From: Perca fluviatilis
Taxonomy: Eukaryota > Chordata > Actinopteri > Perciformes > Percidae
Assembly: GCF_010015445.1 (NCBI RefSeq)
Contig: NC_053120.1
Coordinates: 13,812,597 to 13,876,596 of the forward strand
Direction: 5' to 3'
Length of the DNA: 64,000 nucleotides
Below are positions 20,368 through 33,861 of the stretch, piece after piece. Under the pieces are notes generated by a model. That model saw only the letters and a program-made list of their open reading frames with translations, was not told the origin of the DNA and made no database searches. The first letter of the stretch is position 1; the number at the start of each line of letters is the position of its first letter. Both the position numbers and the translations under genes were made by a program.

Positions 20368-22404
20368 ACTGACCCAGTTTTGAGTTGTGATGCAACATCT
20401 AGCAGAAAGTTCCTTGTGAAGGAACAAAAGCCCAAAACTCCTCCACGATTGGGTCCACCGTGCTCGCCTGTTGCCTTGTTCCCCTCTCATTTCTCCACCT
20501 AACACTTACCCAACACTCTGCCAGGCAAGCCACGCCCTGAGCTCTCTGCATAATTCTTTAATACAGAGCAGTTTTAAATCACAGCTGTGATTAAATAATC
20601 TTCTGTAAACTGATAAGACAATCTCACGCCGTGGCCAGTGTTACTCTGGGAACCTGCAAATAGCAATTCAGGAATGATGTCTGGCTATTTATCTGGAATT
20701 TGTGTATAGACCAAAAAAAAAAAAAAAGCCAGGCCGACATGAGCTGCAAATGTGGATATTGGGTCATACACTTAAAAATCAGCCAACAAAAGGAGAGAGA
20801 ACAAAGGCATCAAAGAGAACAAGTGACATTGTTCACAACGTTGTCACAGAGGGTAGCCCTGAATGTATTTTCTCTCTCTCCATTTTTCCACCTGATTAGT
20901 CAGTCACAAAAGTGCAGGCCTGACACTGAACAATCAATGCCTGTTAGACACCCCTCCAGTGGTGAAGAGAGGCATTGCTGGATATTTCACCCAGTTCTTT
21001 ACTGTCTATGTGTGGAACACTCGGAAATGTAAAGTACTGCTTAATTTAACACATCTTGAACAAGGGAATCTATTACGGGTGTGACAATAAAAAAAAATTA
21101 AATAGGCAGTGAATATTGTATGTGTTGTGTGCGTTTATAAAGATACAAACATTGATCGAAACACTAGCAGAACTCAGATACTATAATACCTAAAATAGTT
21201 TGTTTCACCCTTTTCATAAAATCACTAATCTACAGTGTGTCATTTGGAAATTTCCCACGTGGTTGCCAGCCTCAGAATCGGATTAAAAGCACAGTAGGTC
21301 AAATACTATGCATGGCGTAAGGCAACATGCAGCCGACTGACACTATAACGTTATAACACTAAAGCAATTTCCTTTAACTAGAAAATCGATACCAATCGAA
21401 CCAATAAATCTCCATGTCGACAGAAACAGTGGCGCGTCAATATTAGGCCAAGGAGACTGGTCACAGACCATTAAATCTGACACAATACGGAACTAAATGG
21501 AGGCTGAGTAAAGGACAGGATGTACCCATGCTACGTTACCCACATCATGCCATAGCCCAGTGGGCAAGTCTTACAATTGCCACCCAGTATATTGTGTTTG
21601 TCTATTCGCTGCAAAGCAATGCCATTCATCTGCCTGCCTCCTCTGGTGGAGTACTGTAACGTTACCAGGGCCATGTCGTCTGGCGATGCCAGGAGTCTTT
21701 ACTACAGCGAGCTAGTCTAACGTTACATAGCTACATCCCGCCACCAGAAGCTGGGAAAGGAACTGAGAAGAATCCGATTAGCTAGCTCGATTTGTACACG
21801 GATTACAAAAGCAGAAATATGTTAGCCATCCAGTTGGTGTCAAGCTAAAGTTAGAAACCTGAAGAGAAACGGAAAGGTCTGGAAGATAGTGCACGTTAGC
21901 CTTCTAACGTTAGCTAGACAACCTGCTGCTTAGCTAGGATGAGAACCCATGAGACAGCCACACCAGTTGGATTTATTAAATTGGACCTTGTTGAATACAT
22001 TCGGTCGTCTGCCAGCGTCCGTGCTCAACGCGAGAAATAGCTTCACTAACGTTACTTCGTTAGCTGGTAATATGAGCCAAATACCTGCGTCATTATAGTT
22101 AACGCTAACTGTATGCGGGAACGGTTTGTGATATGTCAGCGCCAATAACGTTAACGTTACAATAGCTAGCTAGCTAGCTAGCGAGGTATTTCCAGCAGTT
22201 TCCACGCAGCCTGAACAGAGACAGCAGCTAACTACCGTTACCATTCATTCTTAAACGCAAAATAAATATCTAGCTATAGCTCAAGATTTGTTGAAATTGA
22301 AAAAAAACGATTTCTCCACATTTTAACAGCCACGTTAACGTTACTTGACAAATACGTTAAACAGCAGCATTTCCTTTTTGATTTGAAGACAGAACAAATC
22401 TTAC
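18872..22404 (-). other. ivns1abp: ivns1abp 5' intron
   Basis: Between the two predicted 5' UTR exons. Contains a GT microsatellite (20331-20363), a poly-A run near 20709 and, at 21.3-22.4 kb, many AACGTTA and GCTAGC motifs. No coding exon recognised. Confidence 0.6.
21340..22380. repeat. AACGTT / GCTAGC motif cluster upstream of ivns1abp
   Basis: TAACGTTA-type palindromes at about 21348, 21660, 21720, 21905, 22049, 22147, 22153 and 22334-22340, plus a TAGC tandem run at 22164-22182. Such motifs are common near percomorph gene starts; function unknown. Confidence 0.6.
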
Positions 22405-22600
22405 CTGAGGCGTTTGACAGCAAACGATATTAGACATATTTAATGCGAATTCAGAGTTGGTTGGATTGGGTTAAAGCAAAGACGCAACGCGGCTACAGGC
22501 ACGGGTTGTTAGGCTAGTAGTAGCTAGATGTCTGTTCCCCCTTTGTGGAAATAGCACGTCCACTCTCAGTCTAGTTTGGACTAGATCTGACAGAATGGCT
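22405..22600 (-). other. ivns1abp: probable ivns1abp exon 1 (5' UTR)
   Basis: A good donor (CCTCAG then GTAAGA) ends the segment at 22405. The upstream boundary (transcription start) is a guess within the CpG-containing block. There is no long ORF, so it would be non-coding. Exon 1 would splice over about 3.5 kb to the exon starting at 18871. Confidence 0.45.
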
Positions 22601-22690
22601 GGTTGTGGTGACGGGAAAGCACGCTCACTGTAAGAACTGTGCGGCCGCCCTGTGACGCAACCAACAGTGGGCGGTCCTACAACGCCTACT
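22550..22690 (-). promoter_or_regulatory. ivns1abp: probable ivns1abp promoter
   Basis: A GC- and CpG-richer block with a GCGGCCGC octamer at 22641-22648, a CRE-like GTGACGCA at 22652-22659 and a GC box (GGGCGG) at 22669-22674. No clear TATA box is seen. It lies directly upstream of the candidate exon 1 donor, which fits a housekeeping-type CpG promoter. Confidence 0.45.
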
Positions 22691-22837
22691 CCTACTCAGA
22701 AAGTGATGAAATCCAGGATGTAATACAGTCAGAGAGGGTTTAATAGAGACTCTATGATACAGTGTACGAGTGGCTCATGGGCTTGTCTCAAGTTGTACAT
22801 TCAGTATGTGTGAATATAAACAATAAAGTTAATGACA

Positions 22838-23545
22838 AAAAGAGTGGTCATATGTCATGGACCCTCCACATCAATAATCTGAAAAAACAAGGAAACCACA
22901 AACACAGAGCATCACTAGAAATCAAGGTCTACCAAAAATACATCAGATCCATTTTTGAATATGCAGCACCAGCCTGGACCAAAGCCTCATAACACCAATT
23001 CAACGCACTACAAATCATCCAAAACAAGGCATTAAAAATGGCGTACAGAATCCCACAGTAGCCTACCCATTACATCCACAGAATGGCCAGACTAAAACTC
23101 ATCCAAGAGAGAAACATCATCCTCACAAAAAACTACATTCAGAGAGTCATCATCCCAGCAATGACGCAGCTAATCCAGGAAGCACAATGGGCCACCGGAA
23201 CACCCGATAATCCTCCAAAACAAACCACCGTAGCCATCAGAATGCCAATTTACAACCCACGATTACATTCTTTAACGCCATTCCATTCACCCCATTTCCA
23301 CTCTACATACCTCATCTATTGTTATTTTATTCAGTGTTTTCATCTATTTATCCAGTTATTTAATTACTTTCTTTTGCCAGGCACTCCCTCGCCCCCCACC
23401 AACATAACCAATGTAGGCCTCTCCTTGCTCAGTTCTGTTAGCTTTCTTTTATTTTATCTATTTTATCTGTGCTACTCATTTTATTTTATTCAACATAATT
23501 TTTTTCTGTTTTGCTAATAGCCTATAATAAAAAATAAATGAAACA
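22838..23545 (+). pseudogene. non-LTR retrotransposon 3' fragment (RT C-terminus)
   Basis: Translation reads YQKYIRSIFEYAAPAWTKAS, then after a stop LQIIQNKALKMAYRIPQ, then another stop and HYIHRMARLKLIQERN. This is the thumb/C-terminal region of a LINE reverse transcriptase of jockey/I type. At least two in-frame stops make it dead. It is followed by an A-rich tail ending AATAAAAAATAAATGAAAC, which fits a LINE 3' end. The clade is not certain. Confidence 0.75.
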
Positions 23546-24088
23546 TTGGTCACATGCTGCCTTCAGTCCTCCCAAGGGGGCTCCTTCTCCACCTCCTCCC
23601 CTCATGTTTGTCTTTATGGCTAGAAAATTGCACAAGCCCTGACCTATCCTCCACGCACAAGAAAAAACCTACCTACCTACTTCAGCAGGGTGGATGTTTG
23701 CTGAGTTAACCAAGTCTCCTGGTCGAACCTGGGGCCAGAATGGCTCCTCTGCCTTTTGCGTCTTATGTCTGTATGGAGATCTTTTATTTTGTGTCTCCTG
23801 TCTTTTGAATGCATTAGCCATTCAATTTATGCTGCCACTTTTCCACATTTACTCGTCATTTGTCATATTCTCCTGTACATGTGTCTGTGAGTCATGACAG
23901 CATACCGGGATAAGTCGTTTGATGTCCATTAAGAAGGTACATCCAGGTTAAACCCTCTCCACTACTGCACATACGTCATCTAGGAAGAAGGACCCATGCA
24001 CCTGCCTTGACTGAATGGAGCTTAGTACTACTTAAGTACGTCAGTAATTACATTAAGAATGGAGCAGTGGAGTGTGTTGTGTGTGGTG

Positions 24089-24090
<2 letters not shown>

Positions 24091-24163
<73 letters not shown>
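24091..24163. repeat. (GT)n microsatellite
   Basis: About 73 bp of pure GT. Confidence 0.95.
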
Positions 24164-24165
<2 letters not shown>

Positions 24166-24304
24166 GTCGATGGGCTCATGGATGGTCTCCAGCAGCAGCA
24201 AGAGCATTTAGCCATATAGCCTTAAAAGCACAGTGACCATTGTGTTGAGAACCAAAGTGTTAACAACCAGAGCCAGGGGTCCAGTCAACGCAGATTAGGT
24301 TTAT

Positions 24305-24850
24305 CAACACAACGTAATCTCTTCATAACAGCTCTTGTGCTGGTATTATTACCCCAACATGTTGTGCTGCCATCCGTGTGGGGGCGACATTCCTGACATG
24401 GTGAAAGAAGTTATTGCTGGCTCATGGGCAAGGAAATAAATGGCTGGTTTCCAAGGATCGTTGTATCATATTTCACCCTTATTTCTTTTTTGTAGCTGTG
24501 TCAATGTGTGCCTGGATTGCAGAGGGAGAGCCACCATAAACACGGGCCAGGAAACCAGCCAGCGTTAAGGTCATATCACCAAGGATGTTTTCAACAAAAC
24601 AAATTAAAAAAAGATGCAGTCCATGCCATCACAGATGCATTACTATGCAACTTTTACATGATTGCCAAACACATGCTTATTGTTACGTCCAGGTATTGAA
24701 CTGTAAATGTTAACTTAACCACCTGTAACATAAACAAACAATACACTAAACACAATCAAACCAAACAAAACCAAGTTGGGTGCCAGGAAGGCAACAGGTT
24801 TCCAGGGGGGAGAAAGAGCGAGCCATCTTGGAATCACCCAGCTCATATAC
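24305..24850 (+). repeat. direct duplication, copy 1
   Basis: Matches 24961-25455 in the same orientation over its whole length, with substitutions and small indels: shared blocks include CATTCCTGACA, CTGGCTCATGGGCAA, TGTGTGCCTGGATTGCAGAG, ACACGGGCCAGGAAACCA and CAAGTTGGGTGCCAG. Neither copy has coding capacity. Confidence 0.9.
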
Positions 24851-24960
24851 AGAGGCCAATCCCTTAACAAGGTAGGAGGAACCAGTCAATCAGGGGCGAC
24901 TAAGAAAGGGAACAGAGACAGGCCAAATCAGGAAGTCATACGGCCCAGGGCCGTCACAAT

Positions 24961-25455
24961 CAACACAACCTAATCTCTTCATAACAGCCCCATCCATGCG
25001 GGGGTGACATTCCTGACAAGGTGAAAGAAGTTACTGCTGGCTCATGGGCAATTAAATGAAAGGCTGATTTCCAAGGATGGTCACCTGCATCATACTGTAT
25101 TTCACCCCTATTTTTTTTGTAGCTGTGTCTATGTGTGCCTGGATTGCAGAGTAATGAGCCAGTATAAACACGGGCCAGGAAACCAACCAGCTCTAAGGTC
25201 ATATCACCAAAGAAGTTTTCAACAAAAAATTGAAGTAAGATACAGCGCATGCCATCACTGATGCATCATTATGCAACTTTTACATGATTGCCAAACACAT
25301 GATTATTGTTAAATGTTAACTAAACACCTGTAACATAAATAAAGGATAAACTAAACATTTTCAAACCAAAAAAAACCAAGTTGGGTGCCAGAAAGGCAAC
25401 AGCGTTCCAGGAGGGAGAGAGAGCGAGCCATCTTGGAATCAGCCAGCTAATATAG
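24961..25455 (+). repeat. direct duplication, copy 2
   Basis: Second copy, offset about 656 bp from copy 1. It lacks the CGTCCAGGTATTGAACTGT stretch present in copy 1 near 24686. Confidence 0.9.
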
Positions 25456-25462
25456 GCTGAAT

Positions 25463-25960
25463 CTCACTTCCCTTATTTGATAGCTCCTCGCTCCTCAGTC
25501 CTCCACTGAATTGGAAGTTGTTCTGCCCCTCCTTCTTGAAGGCCGTCTCCAAGCTCTTATTAATGCCTAGAGGAGCGAGCATCGAAAAGGGGTCTCCTAA
25601 GGAACTATCAGCGAGGGTACAGGAGAGCAGCCTTCCCAGAAGCCGTGCAGCTGAGCTAACGTCGTCTTTACAGCTGACAAATGAACATGATGCTTCAGAG
25701 GAAAGGATGTCTCATCCCTCTATGGGTACATCCCATGTCCCTTACTTGATAGCTCCTCGCTCCTAGCTCCTCGGCTGAACCGGAAGTGGTTCTTTCCCCA
25801 TCTCAAAGCCCTTATGTATACCCAAGGACCGAGCATCATAGAGGGACACACTAGAGCAGCCTACCCGGAAGCCGTGCAGCTAAAAGGGTTGCTAACTCCG
25901 CCCATACAGCTGACGAATTCATGTGATGCTTTAGAGGAAAGGACGTCTCATCCCTCTATA
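25463..25960 (+). repeat. two-copy tandem repeat of about 267 bp
   Basis: Units start near 25463 and 25730 with CCCTTA(T/C)TTGATAGCTCC and share GAAGCCGTGCAGCT and GAGGAAAGGA(T/C)GTCTCATC. The opening resembles a widespread teleost repeat. Confidence 0.85.
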
Positions 25961-26223
25961 ACACATTTGCCCGTTTCCTCTCTCCTCCCATAATTTCCTT
26001 GCGTTGCTCCTGTGTTTCCTCGGTGGGAGGGACTAAGACGTGATGAAGGGAGGCAAGTGGAGGAGTCAAGGATGCAATTTAAGCGATATGAGATGCAGTG
26101 CATAACACATTTCCTCGTTTCCTCTCTCCTCGCATGATTTCCTCCGTCTCTCCTATGCTTCCTCCGTGGGACGAACTAAGATGTGAGGAAGGAAGGCAAG
26201 TGGAGGAGCCAGGGATGTGTTAT
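25959..26223 (+). repeat. two-copy tandem repeat of about 144 bp
   Basis: Units start at 25959 and 26103 with TAACACATTT and share TCGTTTCCTCTCTCCTC-like and GGCAAGTGGAGGAG blocks. It directly follows the 267-bp array. Confidence 0.85.
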
Positions 26224-29200
26224 GGATTATTATTATGGATTATGGATCCCACTGCAGTTCTAGACAAGACCTGCCCTACGAAGCAGCCCGTTAGGCATTG
26301 ACCTTGAGTAGTTAAACTTAGGATAGCCGATAGTAGCACAGCTGTTGAACCAGTGCCTTATGGTCAGCAGCATTTTTACTCCACAGCAGTCAGTATGGCT
26401 CTGTTTATCATACACATGTGACAGTAAAATCAAGAGATATAAACTCTGGCGCCCCCTTCATTCTTTCATTCTACAGAGATTTGTTCAGTAAGGCTGCATA
26501 AATGTGTTCTGACAAGAACACTATGAATATTTTAGGTATCTGGGCCCAGCAGTAACACGTGACTGGCACTGCTGTGTGGATGGAGTTGAGGCAAGCAGTA
26601 GGTCTAAGTCTTGTGAAAAATTTAGAATGACAGTGTTGAAAAACTTGCTAAATACTTTAATGCCAGTGATGGCATTACCAGCTATTTACTGATTTCTTAT
26701 AGAGTAAAATGTGACACCATAAAGTATCTAGTCTCTTCTCTAGTCGACATTAATTCAATTTAGTGGAAAGGATTTCATTTTGCAGTATATTTATTAATTC
26801 ACTTATATCTTGCATACCATTCTCAGTCTTCTGTCAGTTTGGCAAATACAGTAGCTAGAGCATCAAAGCTGTGTGTGCCTATCATTATAATTACACAAAC
26901 TAGACAAAAATTAGACAAAAGTTTTGTTGATTATCACCACCTCTCCACCCCTCACCCTGGGGCACCACAAAATGAAACAGTGCCATGTAAGTGTGGAGTT
27001 ACATAGTCCTCTGATAAGCTACTGATAACTGTGAAACTCATTAAGTTAACCTTTTCATAACAGATCAATGACATTGACGAAACAAGGGCAGTGGGTTTTC
27101 AGTGGGGCCAGCTCAAAGGTGAAGACAATGTCGTCAACATATGGCCTGTGAGGTCTGAGACAACACACTATTTACGTGACCTCTGATAATCTGTATTATT
27201 TCTCAAGAATCCAGCCTGTAATGTTCTGTAAACACACATGATCTGTGCTCATCTGTTTTCATCCTGACAGTTCAGTCCACACTTATAAACATGAAGTACT
27301 CTTTTCTCATTGAAGAACTGACCCTTTAATTTGAGATGGCAGATGGACATACTGGTTCATAGACAATGACTGAGACACAGGCTTTGCTTTCCTGCAACCA
27401 AATGAGGTTTGAATTCAGATTCGTACAGTAGACCAATCTGTTTGACATCAGCACTTTTACAAATTCATTGTGTCACCCATAAATGGTAATGCTATGGTCC
27501 TAACACACTTTGAGTTACAATAAAATGACATCTTTTCAGATGGTGCATTGAACGAAATGTGGCATAATAGGTGCTAAGCTAAGCTATCAGTTACTGTTAG
27601 ATAATAAATTACAGCTAACACCTTCTGCTAACTGATAACCATGATTGTGCAGACCCACAAAGGCTCACTGTAGTCAAACACGCTCTCTAGTCTTTCCCAC
27701 AGATCTTTGCCAGGCTTTCCTCTCGTCCCCACAGAAGGAAGAGTCACAAGAGTGTCACAAGAGTCTAGCTTTCTGTCCCATGTAAGTAAACAAAATCTCT
27801 GTCAGAAGCTCTTTTCAAACTTTCCACCCTCCTGTGGTCTGTCCCATTCTAAGGATGTGTGTCAGTTCAGTGAGAATGGAACACACGTACACACACGTAC
27901 ACACACATACACACGCAGCTAGATTTTGTTGGAATAAAAGACTTGGTAAGCGGCAAACTGAGCTGCTATCTTGACCTTGTGTCGCATTGATCTCCCTGGT
28001 GGACATTGCCCAGGTGGACATGAAATGTGACCTGGATAACATCATAGGTCAAACTTCAAGGAGTTCAAACAGGGACACACAACTCAAACACATGCTGTGT
28101 GCACATGCATGTAGGCAAACACACAAAAACACTCATCTGCACACACACAGTGGCTGTTGGCTATCATGAGTGATATTCTGTTTAACCTTTAACCAGTGTG
28201 CCTCCAGGGAGGAAGGCTTGCATCACTTTGCCCTTAGTCACATGAATTCATTTATAGTTATTGGAAACTCACCCAACCTGAGTCACAGTAGCTGTGGTAC
28301 TTTTTTAATCTCAGAAAGGCAATTACTTTTCACAGAAACCAGCAACACAGTAAAAACCTCTGTGTGTTGTTTACACAGATGGATTGTAGAAGATACACAG
28401 TCCATTTTACTATATCATCAAACTGCTGTAGCGGCACATTAGTAGTTGTACCTGAGATTCACTCTTATAAGCTTAGCTGTCCGAATTAATCAAGGTCACC
28501 GCAATTAACTGGAACATTTGAGATTTTCTACTGATTAACAGAAGAAATGACTGGATCGCTTTTTGCTCAAAACTCCACTTTAAAATGTGTAGGCCTGAAC
28601 ATTTGCATCAATGTCCTTTTTAGGGCAGTTGACCTGGTTTCTACATGCACTTGTCTCTTTAAGATTTTATTGCGGCTATGAATTTTGAAAATGTACTTTT
28701 TTGCAGTTTTTATACCTGTAATGATACTTGAACATGCGCCATGCTTGCTATTGTTTGAATGCTTCACATATAGAATGTCTGATCATATTCACCTTTGTTT
28801 CTAGACAGGTTGCCTCTTAGAAGTTTAATGAACGTTTCCAGTAAGTGCTTAATCTACTTCTTTCTCAACTTTAGTGTCTGTGTTTGTTAAATTAAATGGA
28901 GGATTAACTGAGCAGACAGATGATGTTGCAATCCATTCCCAACTGTGCAGTGCTGTAACAGGAGAGGCCATGACATTTACAGACCGGGCTGGAGAGTGTG
29001 AATTAATTGTGGAGTTGAGGAGAGACTGGAGTGCTAACGCATGTTGATGGGTATGTGGTAGTTATCTGTCTATCGTTTGCATACTGTATACATCACACAA
29101 AAGCCACGCACACAAAGTATGCTTTGAGCTACCTGCAGATCTAGCTATTGAGAGTAAACAGACAGAAAGTTAGCATTCTGTTTGACTGCAGAAAAAAAAA

Positions 29201-31774
29201 AAACTGGAAGAAAAAAAAAGTGGCATTGATGTTTCCTGTTTAAATTCAGCAGCCCAAACAGAAATTGAGACAGCAGCCATGATCATAAATTATGTTTGCA
29301 TTCTCTGCTCACTCAAGTATACAATGACGAGATCACGTGCTTATTTTGTGGAAAGTGTGCAGATCATCCTCTGTGCTGTTGTGTTATCCAGCAGCTTCTG
29401 TTTTATCATTGTTGTCTGTGATATGTTTTGTTATGGCACCAATGAAAAATGTCAGCAGGCATTAATGCCGTGGCATGACCAATATTTACAGTACAGGATC
29501 ATAACAAATCCATGGCTGTCTCGCTCCAGCATCACATATAAAAATAATTAAATGAACATGGCACAACAACGTACTATAACATTGAATTTAGGAAATAACG
29601 TATTCATGAATAATTATATAATAATTTGCACAATATTATATAATAAACATTGCGTAATATTACATAATACACAAACTTTATAATATTTAGCTTTTTTGGC
29701 TGTAAAAATGGCAAAAACTGGTTTGTGGTAAAGGTGAAGTTAAAGGACAGTGAGACAGAAGCTTGATAAATAAAAAGTTGTATCAGGTGTTACACTTTTT
29801 CTTTCCTTACTGATAAGTGTTGTAGATGGTTTTATGGTTTAATGCTGTTCCTTTTAAACTACTTTAAGTTATTATGTATAAATGTGCCTGTGTTTATATC
29901 TGTAGATATATTTCAAAATATATATATATTTCATGCCTGAAAGACACAGCTGACATTACAAGCAGCATGCAAGTATGAGAGAATTTTCCGATTGTATGCT
30001 TGTGACCATTAAAAAGTAAAAAAAAAAAAAAAGAATTGTGCTCAGAACAAATTAGAGCTAAAAGAGAGCCAAGGAGAGTGCTTTTTTCATTCAAAGCATT
30101 CAGAAAAAAGAGTAAAGTGGATACATTGCAGCGAGACAGCAATGTGAGGTGCTTCTTAAAATGAATATACAGCCTTTTTTGTAGATGCATTAATAATGCA
30201 TCCGCCTTAGATGGAGTGGCTTCTTAAAAACTAGTCCCGTATTGTTGCTGTGTTCCACGTGTATCTTGTATTTTCTCAATGTCACATTCCAGCAGAGCAG
30301 TGTTGATATTTTGGTCATGATCTTGTGTTTTGGTCCAAAACAATGACTCCCGTTGTGACAATCCTTTCTTTGGCCTTCCTAAAGCTACCACCGAGCTGTT
30401 TCATGTTAAACAAGGAAGAAGTGATGGCATCCTGTAAAACATGATAGTTCAAGCTGAACTCAACTCAAAGACTGTCACCTGTCCTCAGCCTCACATAGAG
30501 GATTGTCTTCATTCTATTTAATGAAATGGTATTTGTTAGCCAGTTTAATACATTTTAGTGCTTGGAGAAAAATCGGGAAAGCCATTTTGCATTGGTTGAG
30601 CTAAATTGGAACTTTTTAGCCTCTAAAACTGCACAACGAATGCAGCATTGATGACTGCAGGCCACAAAGTAGCCTAAATGGCCCCAGTCTAATGTGTGTT
30701 CTCTAAGAGGTGTTCACTCCAGTCTACTCTACATTGTTTATTGAAATTATACGGAATAGACACATTTCTGGTTCGATTTAATCCAAAACCAACAAAAGGT
30801 GCATTTCGTTTGAGAAACCTCTTCTGTCAATTTTCTCAATTACTTTATATTAATATTCTTTTGCCTTTTGCATTGCTATGCATGTAGATGCACAGCTATA
30901 ATGTAAGCTTATCACTTCCAATACATTTTGGAGAGAGATAACTGCCTTTTAAGTTTTTACCGGAAGCAATTGTGAAACTGTGAAAACAGAATTGGACAAC
31001 AAATTCAATAATAGGGATTGCAAATCAGCAAAAAGAAGTAATTACATAAACCAGAGTTAGACCATTTTGCTCCATGCCAGGAAGAGAGAAAGTATCACAA
31101 GTGAAAAATGAACATTAATTCCCTATAGGAAGTACTACTCTAGTGCACAAGAGTAAAAAGAGTAAAATACATAACAATTAGCCCAATAATAAACGCAAAA
31201 TTCCTTCCTGGAAAAACTGTGTAGGTGGTTGGGTATGTAGGTGTGGTATAAAGAGAAAAGGGTAGAGAAAGAGAAGGGGGGAGTGTGGTGCGATCATTGG
31301 GGTAAAATGGTTGTTGGAGGAAATATTGTATTGACACTTATGTATAGTCAGAGAAGCAAGTTACAGATTAATGGCATGAACAAAAATATGTATAGAAGAG
31401 AAAGATAATGACGAGGAATAAATGAAATGTAAACACGTGATAGATAGATATTCTTTCTTTAGTTTTGAGTGCACCTCCTGTTAAATATTGTACCTTGCAG
31501 CCTATAGCACATGCGTCACCATACAGTAAAAAGCTCAGCTGTTCAGAAACAAATTATTTAACAGATGCATTTAACAGATGTCCAAGGTCACTATGATATA
31601 CTGTATAGTACAGCATATCTACCGTGAAGGGAATATGCTGAATATGCTGTAGGAATGTTGTTAATGATTCATTTTTGTCAGAATTTCTTCATTTAGAAAA
31701 ATGAAAACAAAACAAGAGACATCATAGGTCACCTGCTTCAATAGAGCCTTAAGCATTCAATCTGTCACACCTAC

Positions 31775-31777
<3 letters not shown>

Positions 31778-31845
<68 letters not shown>
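31778..31845. repeat. (CA)n microsatellite
   Basis: About 68 bp of pure CA. Confidence 0.95.
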
Positions 31846-31849
<4 letters not shown>

Positions 31850-31974
31850 GCAGTCTGATTAGGAAAGCCCTTGTTGTGACCTTGTTGATACCTGATATGC
31901 CTCCACATATAAATCTACTCACTAGTCTATATCACGGTGTTACCATGGTTAAGTATATTAGTAACTTGAATCCT

Positions 31975-32058
31975 TTGCTGCTGCAACAGTGTGAATTTCC
32001 CCATTCTGGGATTAATAAAGGATTTTGAATCTTGAATATTTTGAATCTTGAATCCCGT
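31975..32058 (+). mobile_element. L2-like LINE/SINE 3' tail
   Basis: TGTGAATTTCCCCATTCTGG, GATTAATAAAGGATT and then repeated TTTGAATCTTGAA units: the typical 3' terminus of fish L2-type elements. Only the tail is present. Confidence 0.6.
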
Positions 32059-32989
32059 ACAAATGAGTTACTGTGGTACCATTGAGGTAGACAGGGTTGA
32101 TATTTTTTTTTTCTTGCAAATACAGTATGTTGTGCTATTTACATGTGCTGCATATTCTACAACATGTGTGAATGCATTGTTTTGTTTTTAAGCATGCTTC
32201 TATGTGTGAGTGTGTGTGAATGAGTGTGTGATACTGTGTGTGGGTTTTTCTGTGCATATTTCTCCTAGAAACTGATCAAATGTGCCTTCTTCTCTCAAAT
32301 TGGTCAGGCACAGATTATAATACCAAATATCACAAATGAAGGACAGACTAATCATATAACATGATAGCATTAATTTAGATCAAATAAATTAAACTCTTTT
32401 CTGCCTCCCCACCAGGAATTCTAGCTATAATACAGATATTGTTTTCATAATCCAGTGCATATGACTTTACTGTCAGATGTTGGCTAAACTAGGTAACACC
32501 ATAACTAGAAATACGTTAATAATAAACTTCTTAAAAACAAAGAGTTTTTTCTAAATGTTTTAAGGCCTAATACTAGTTTTCTATTAACTTTATGGATTTC
32601 TTTGACACAGTTGCCAAAACAGACCAGCAATCTTTAAATAGCACACGAGTTAATGGTTTCCTCAAGGAAAATTACAAGCAGGTAAGTCTATTTTGGAACA
32701 CAATTGTTCGCCATATTTTATTTATATTCACACCAGTGGTGGCATAAGTGTAACAGTAACGTGTAATAATTGTAACTGACAACAATTAGCTAGTTTTAAC
32801 AGGTGCAGTTCTGTCATCCAAATACTATTAGGTTAGCATTTGCAGCTAGCTAACACATTTGTGAAGACACGTAGCATAGTTAACAGTTTGTATATGCTGA
32901 TAATGTTTTGCCATAGTTTTATAGTTTATATATTTATAGCTGCAGCTAGCTTACTGTAGCTATCTCATCTATACATTTTTAGGAACGTC

Positions 32990-33255
32990 TGTCTGTCTGT
33001 CTGTCTGTGTGTTATGCGCATATCTCTCGAACTGTTATTCCGATGGATTTCAAACTTGACAGGTGTCTTGCTACAGGCACGAGGAAGTACGGTGCCAAGT
33101 TTGACGTTGTTCGAATAAGAAATGCAAAAGATATCGTTAAATATATAGGTAAAAGAAGCACACATATGACGTTTCAGAATCCCATATGCAAAGCACAACC
33201 AGCTGCGGACAACAAGTGGCAGCGAGACGTGTGTCCGTGTTTGGGGGTAAAGTAA
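32990..33255 (+). repeat. dispersed repeat (TCTGTCTG start)
   Basis: CTGTCTGTCTGT followed by GCGCATATCTCTCGAACTGT and GATTTCAAACTTGACAGGTG, a motif series I recognise from fish interspersed repeats. Ends are not defined and no protein is recognised. Confidence 0.45.
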
Positions 33256-33655
33256 CCTGCACACCTGCACATCACACGCAGACGCCACATGCAGAACGCT
33301 TTACAACGGTGGGGGGGGGGGGACTCTTTTCCTGCTATTGTATTAAATTGCTTTGAGCTGGCAGAACATAACGTAATCTCTGAGATTATTCCTTCACAGC
33401 GCTGTGCAATGCGAGAAGATCTCAGAGTTGAACCGGGCAGACACAGCACTTTTCATCAGACTCACCCTGGGTCAGGTTAATTAAGTCTACTGCTAATTTA
33501 CAACACTAATAACATTACCGTCGCCAAAATACCCCAGCGAATCAAATCCACTGGCTACTTCACCGTTAACCATCAAGCCACTAAACCAATATGGAAATGA
33601 ACACCTCTGCTGAAGTGTTAAATTCGTTAACGATCATGCGACACGAGACAACACC

Positions 33656-33861
<206 letters not shown>

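Noticed and set aside
23083..23517. 144-codon ORF as a host gene
   Set aside because: Its first part continues the LINE reverse transcriptase fragment and the rest is AT-rich LINE 3' UTR.
24305..26223. CRISPR-like spaced repeats
   Set aside because: Units are hundreds of bases long and diverged, in a vertebrate genome; ordinary duplications.
29279..29551. 90-codon plus-strand ORF with hydrophobic stretch
   Set aside because: No splice context, no family match and ordinary AT-rich surroundings; consistent with chance.
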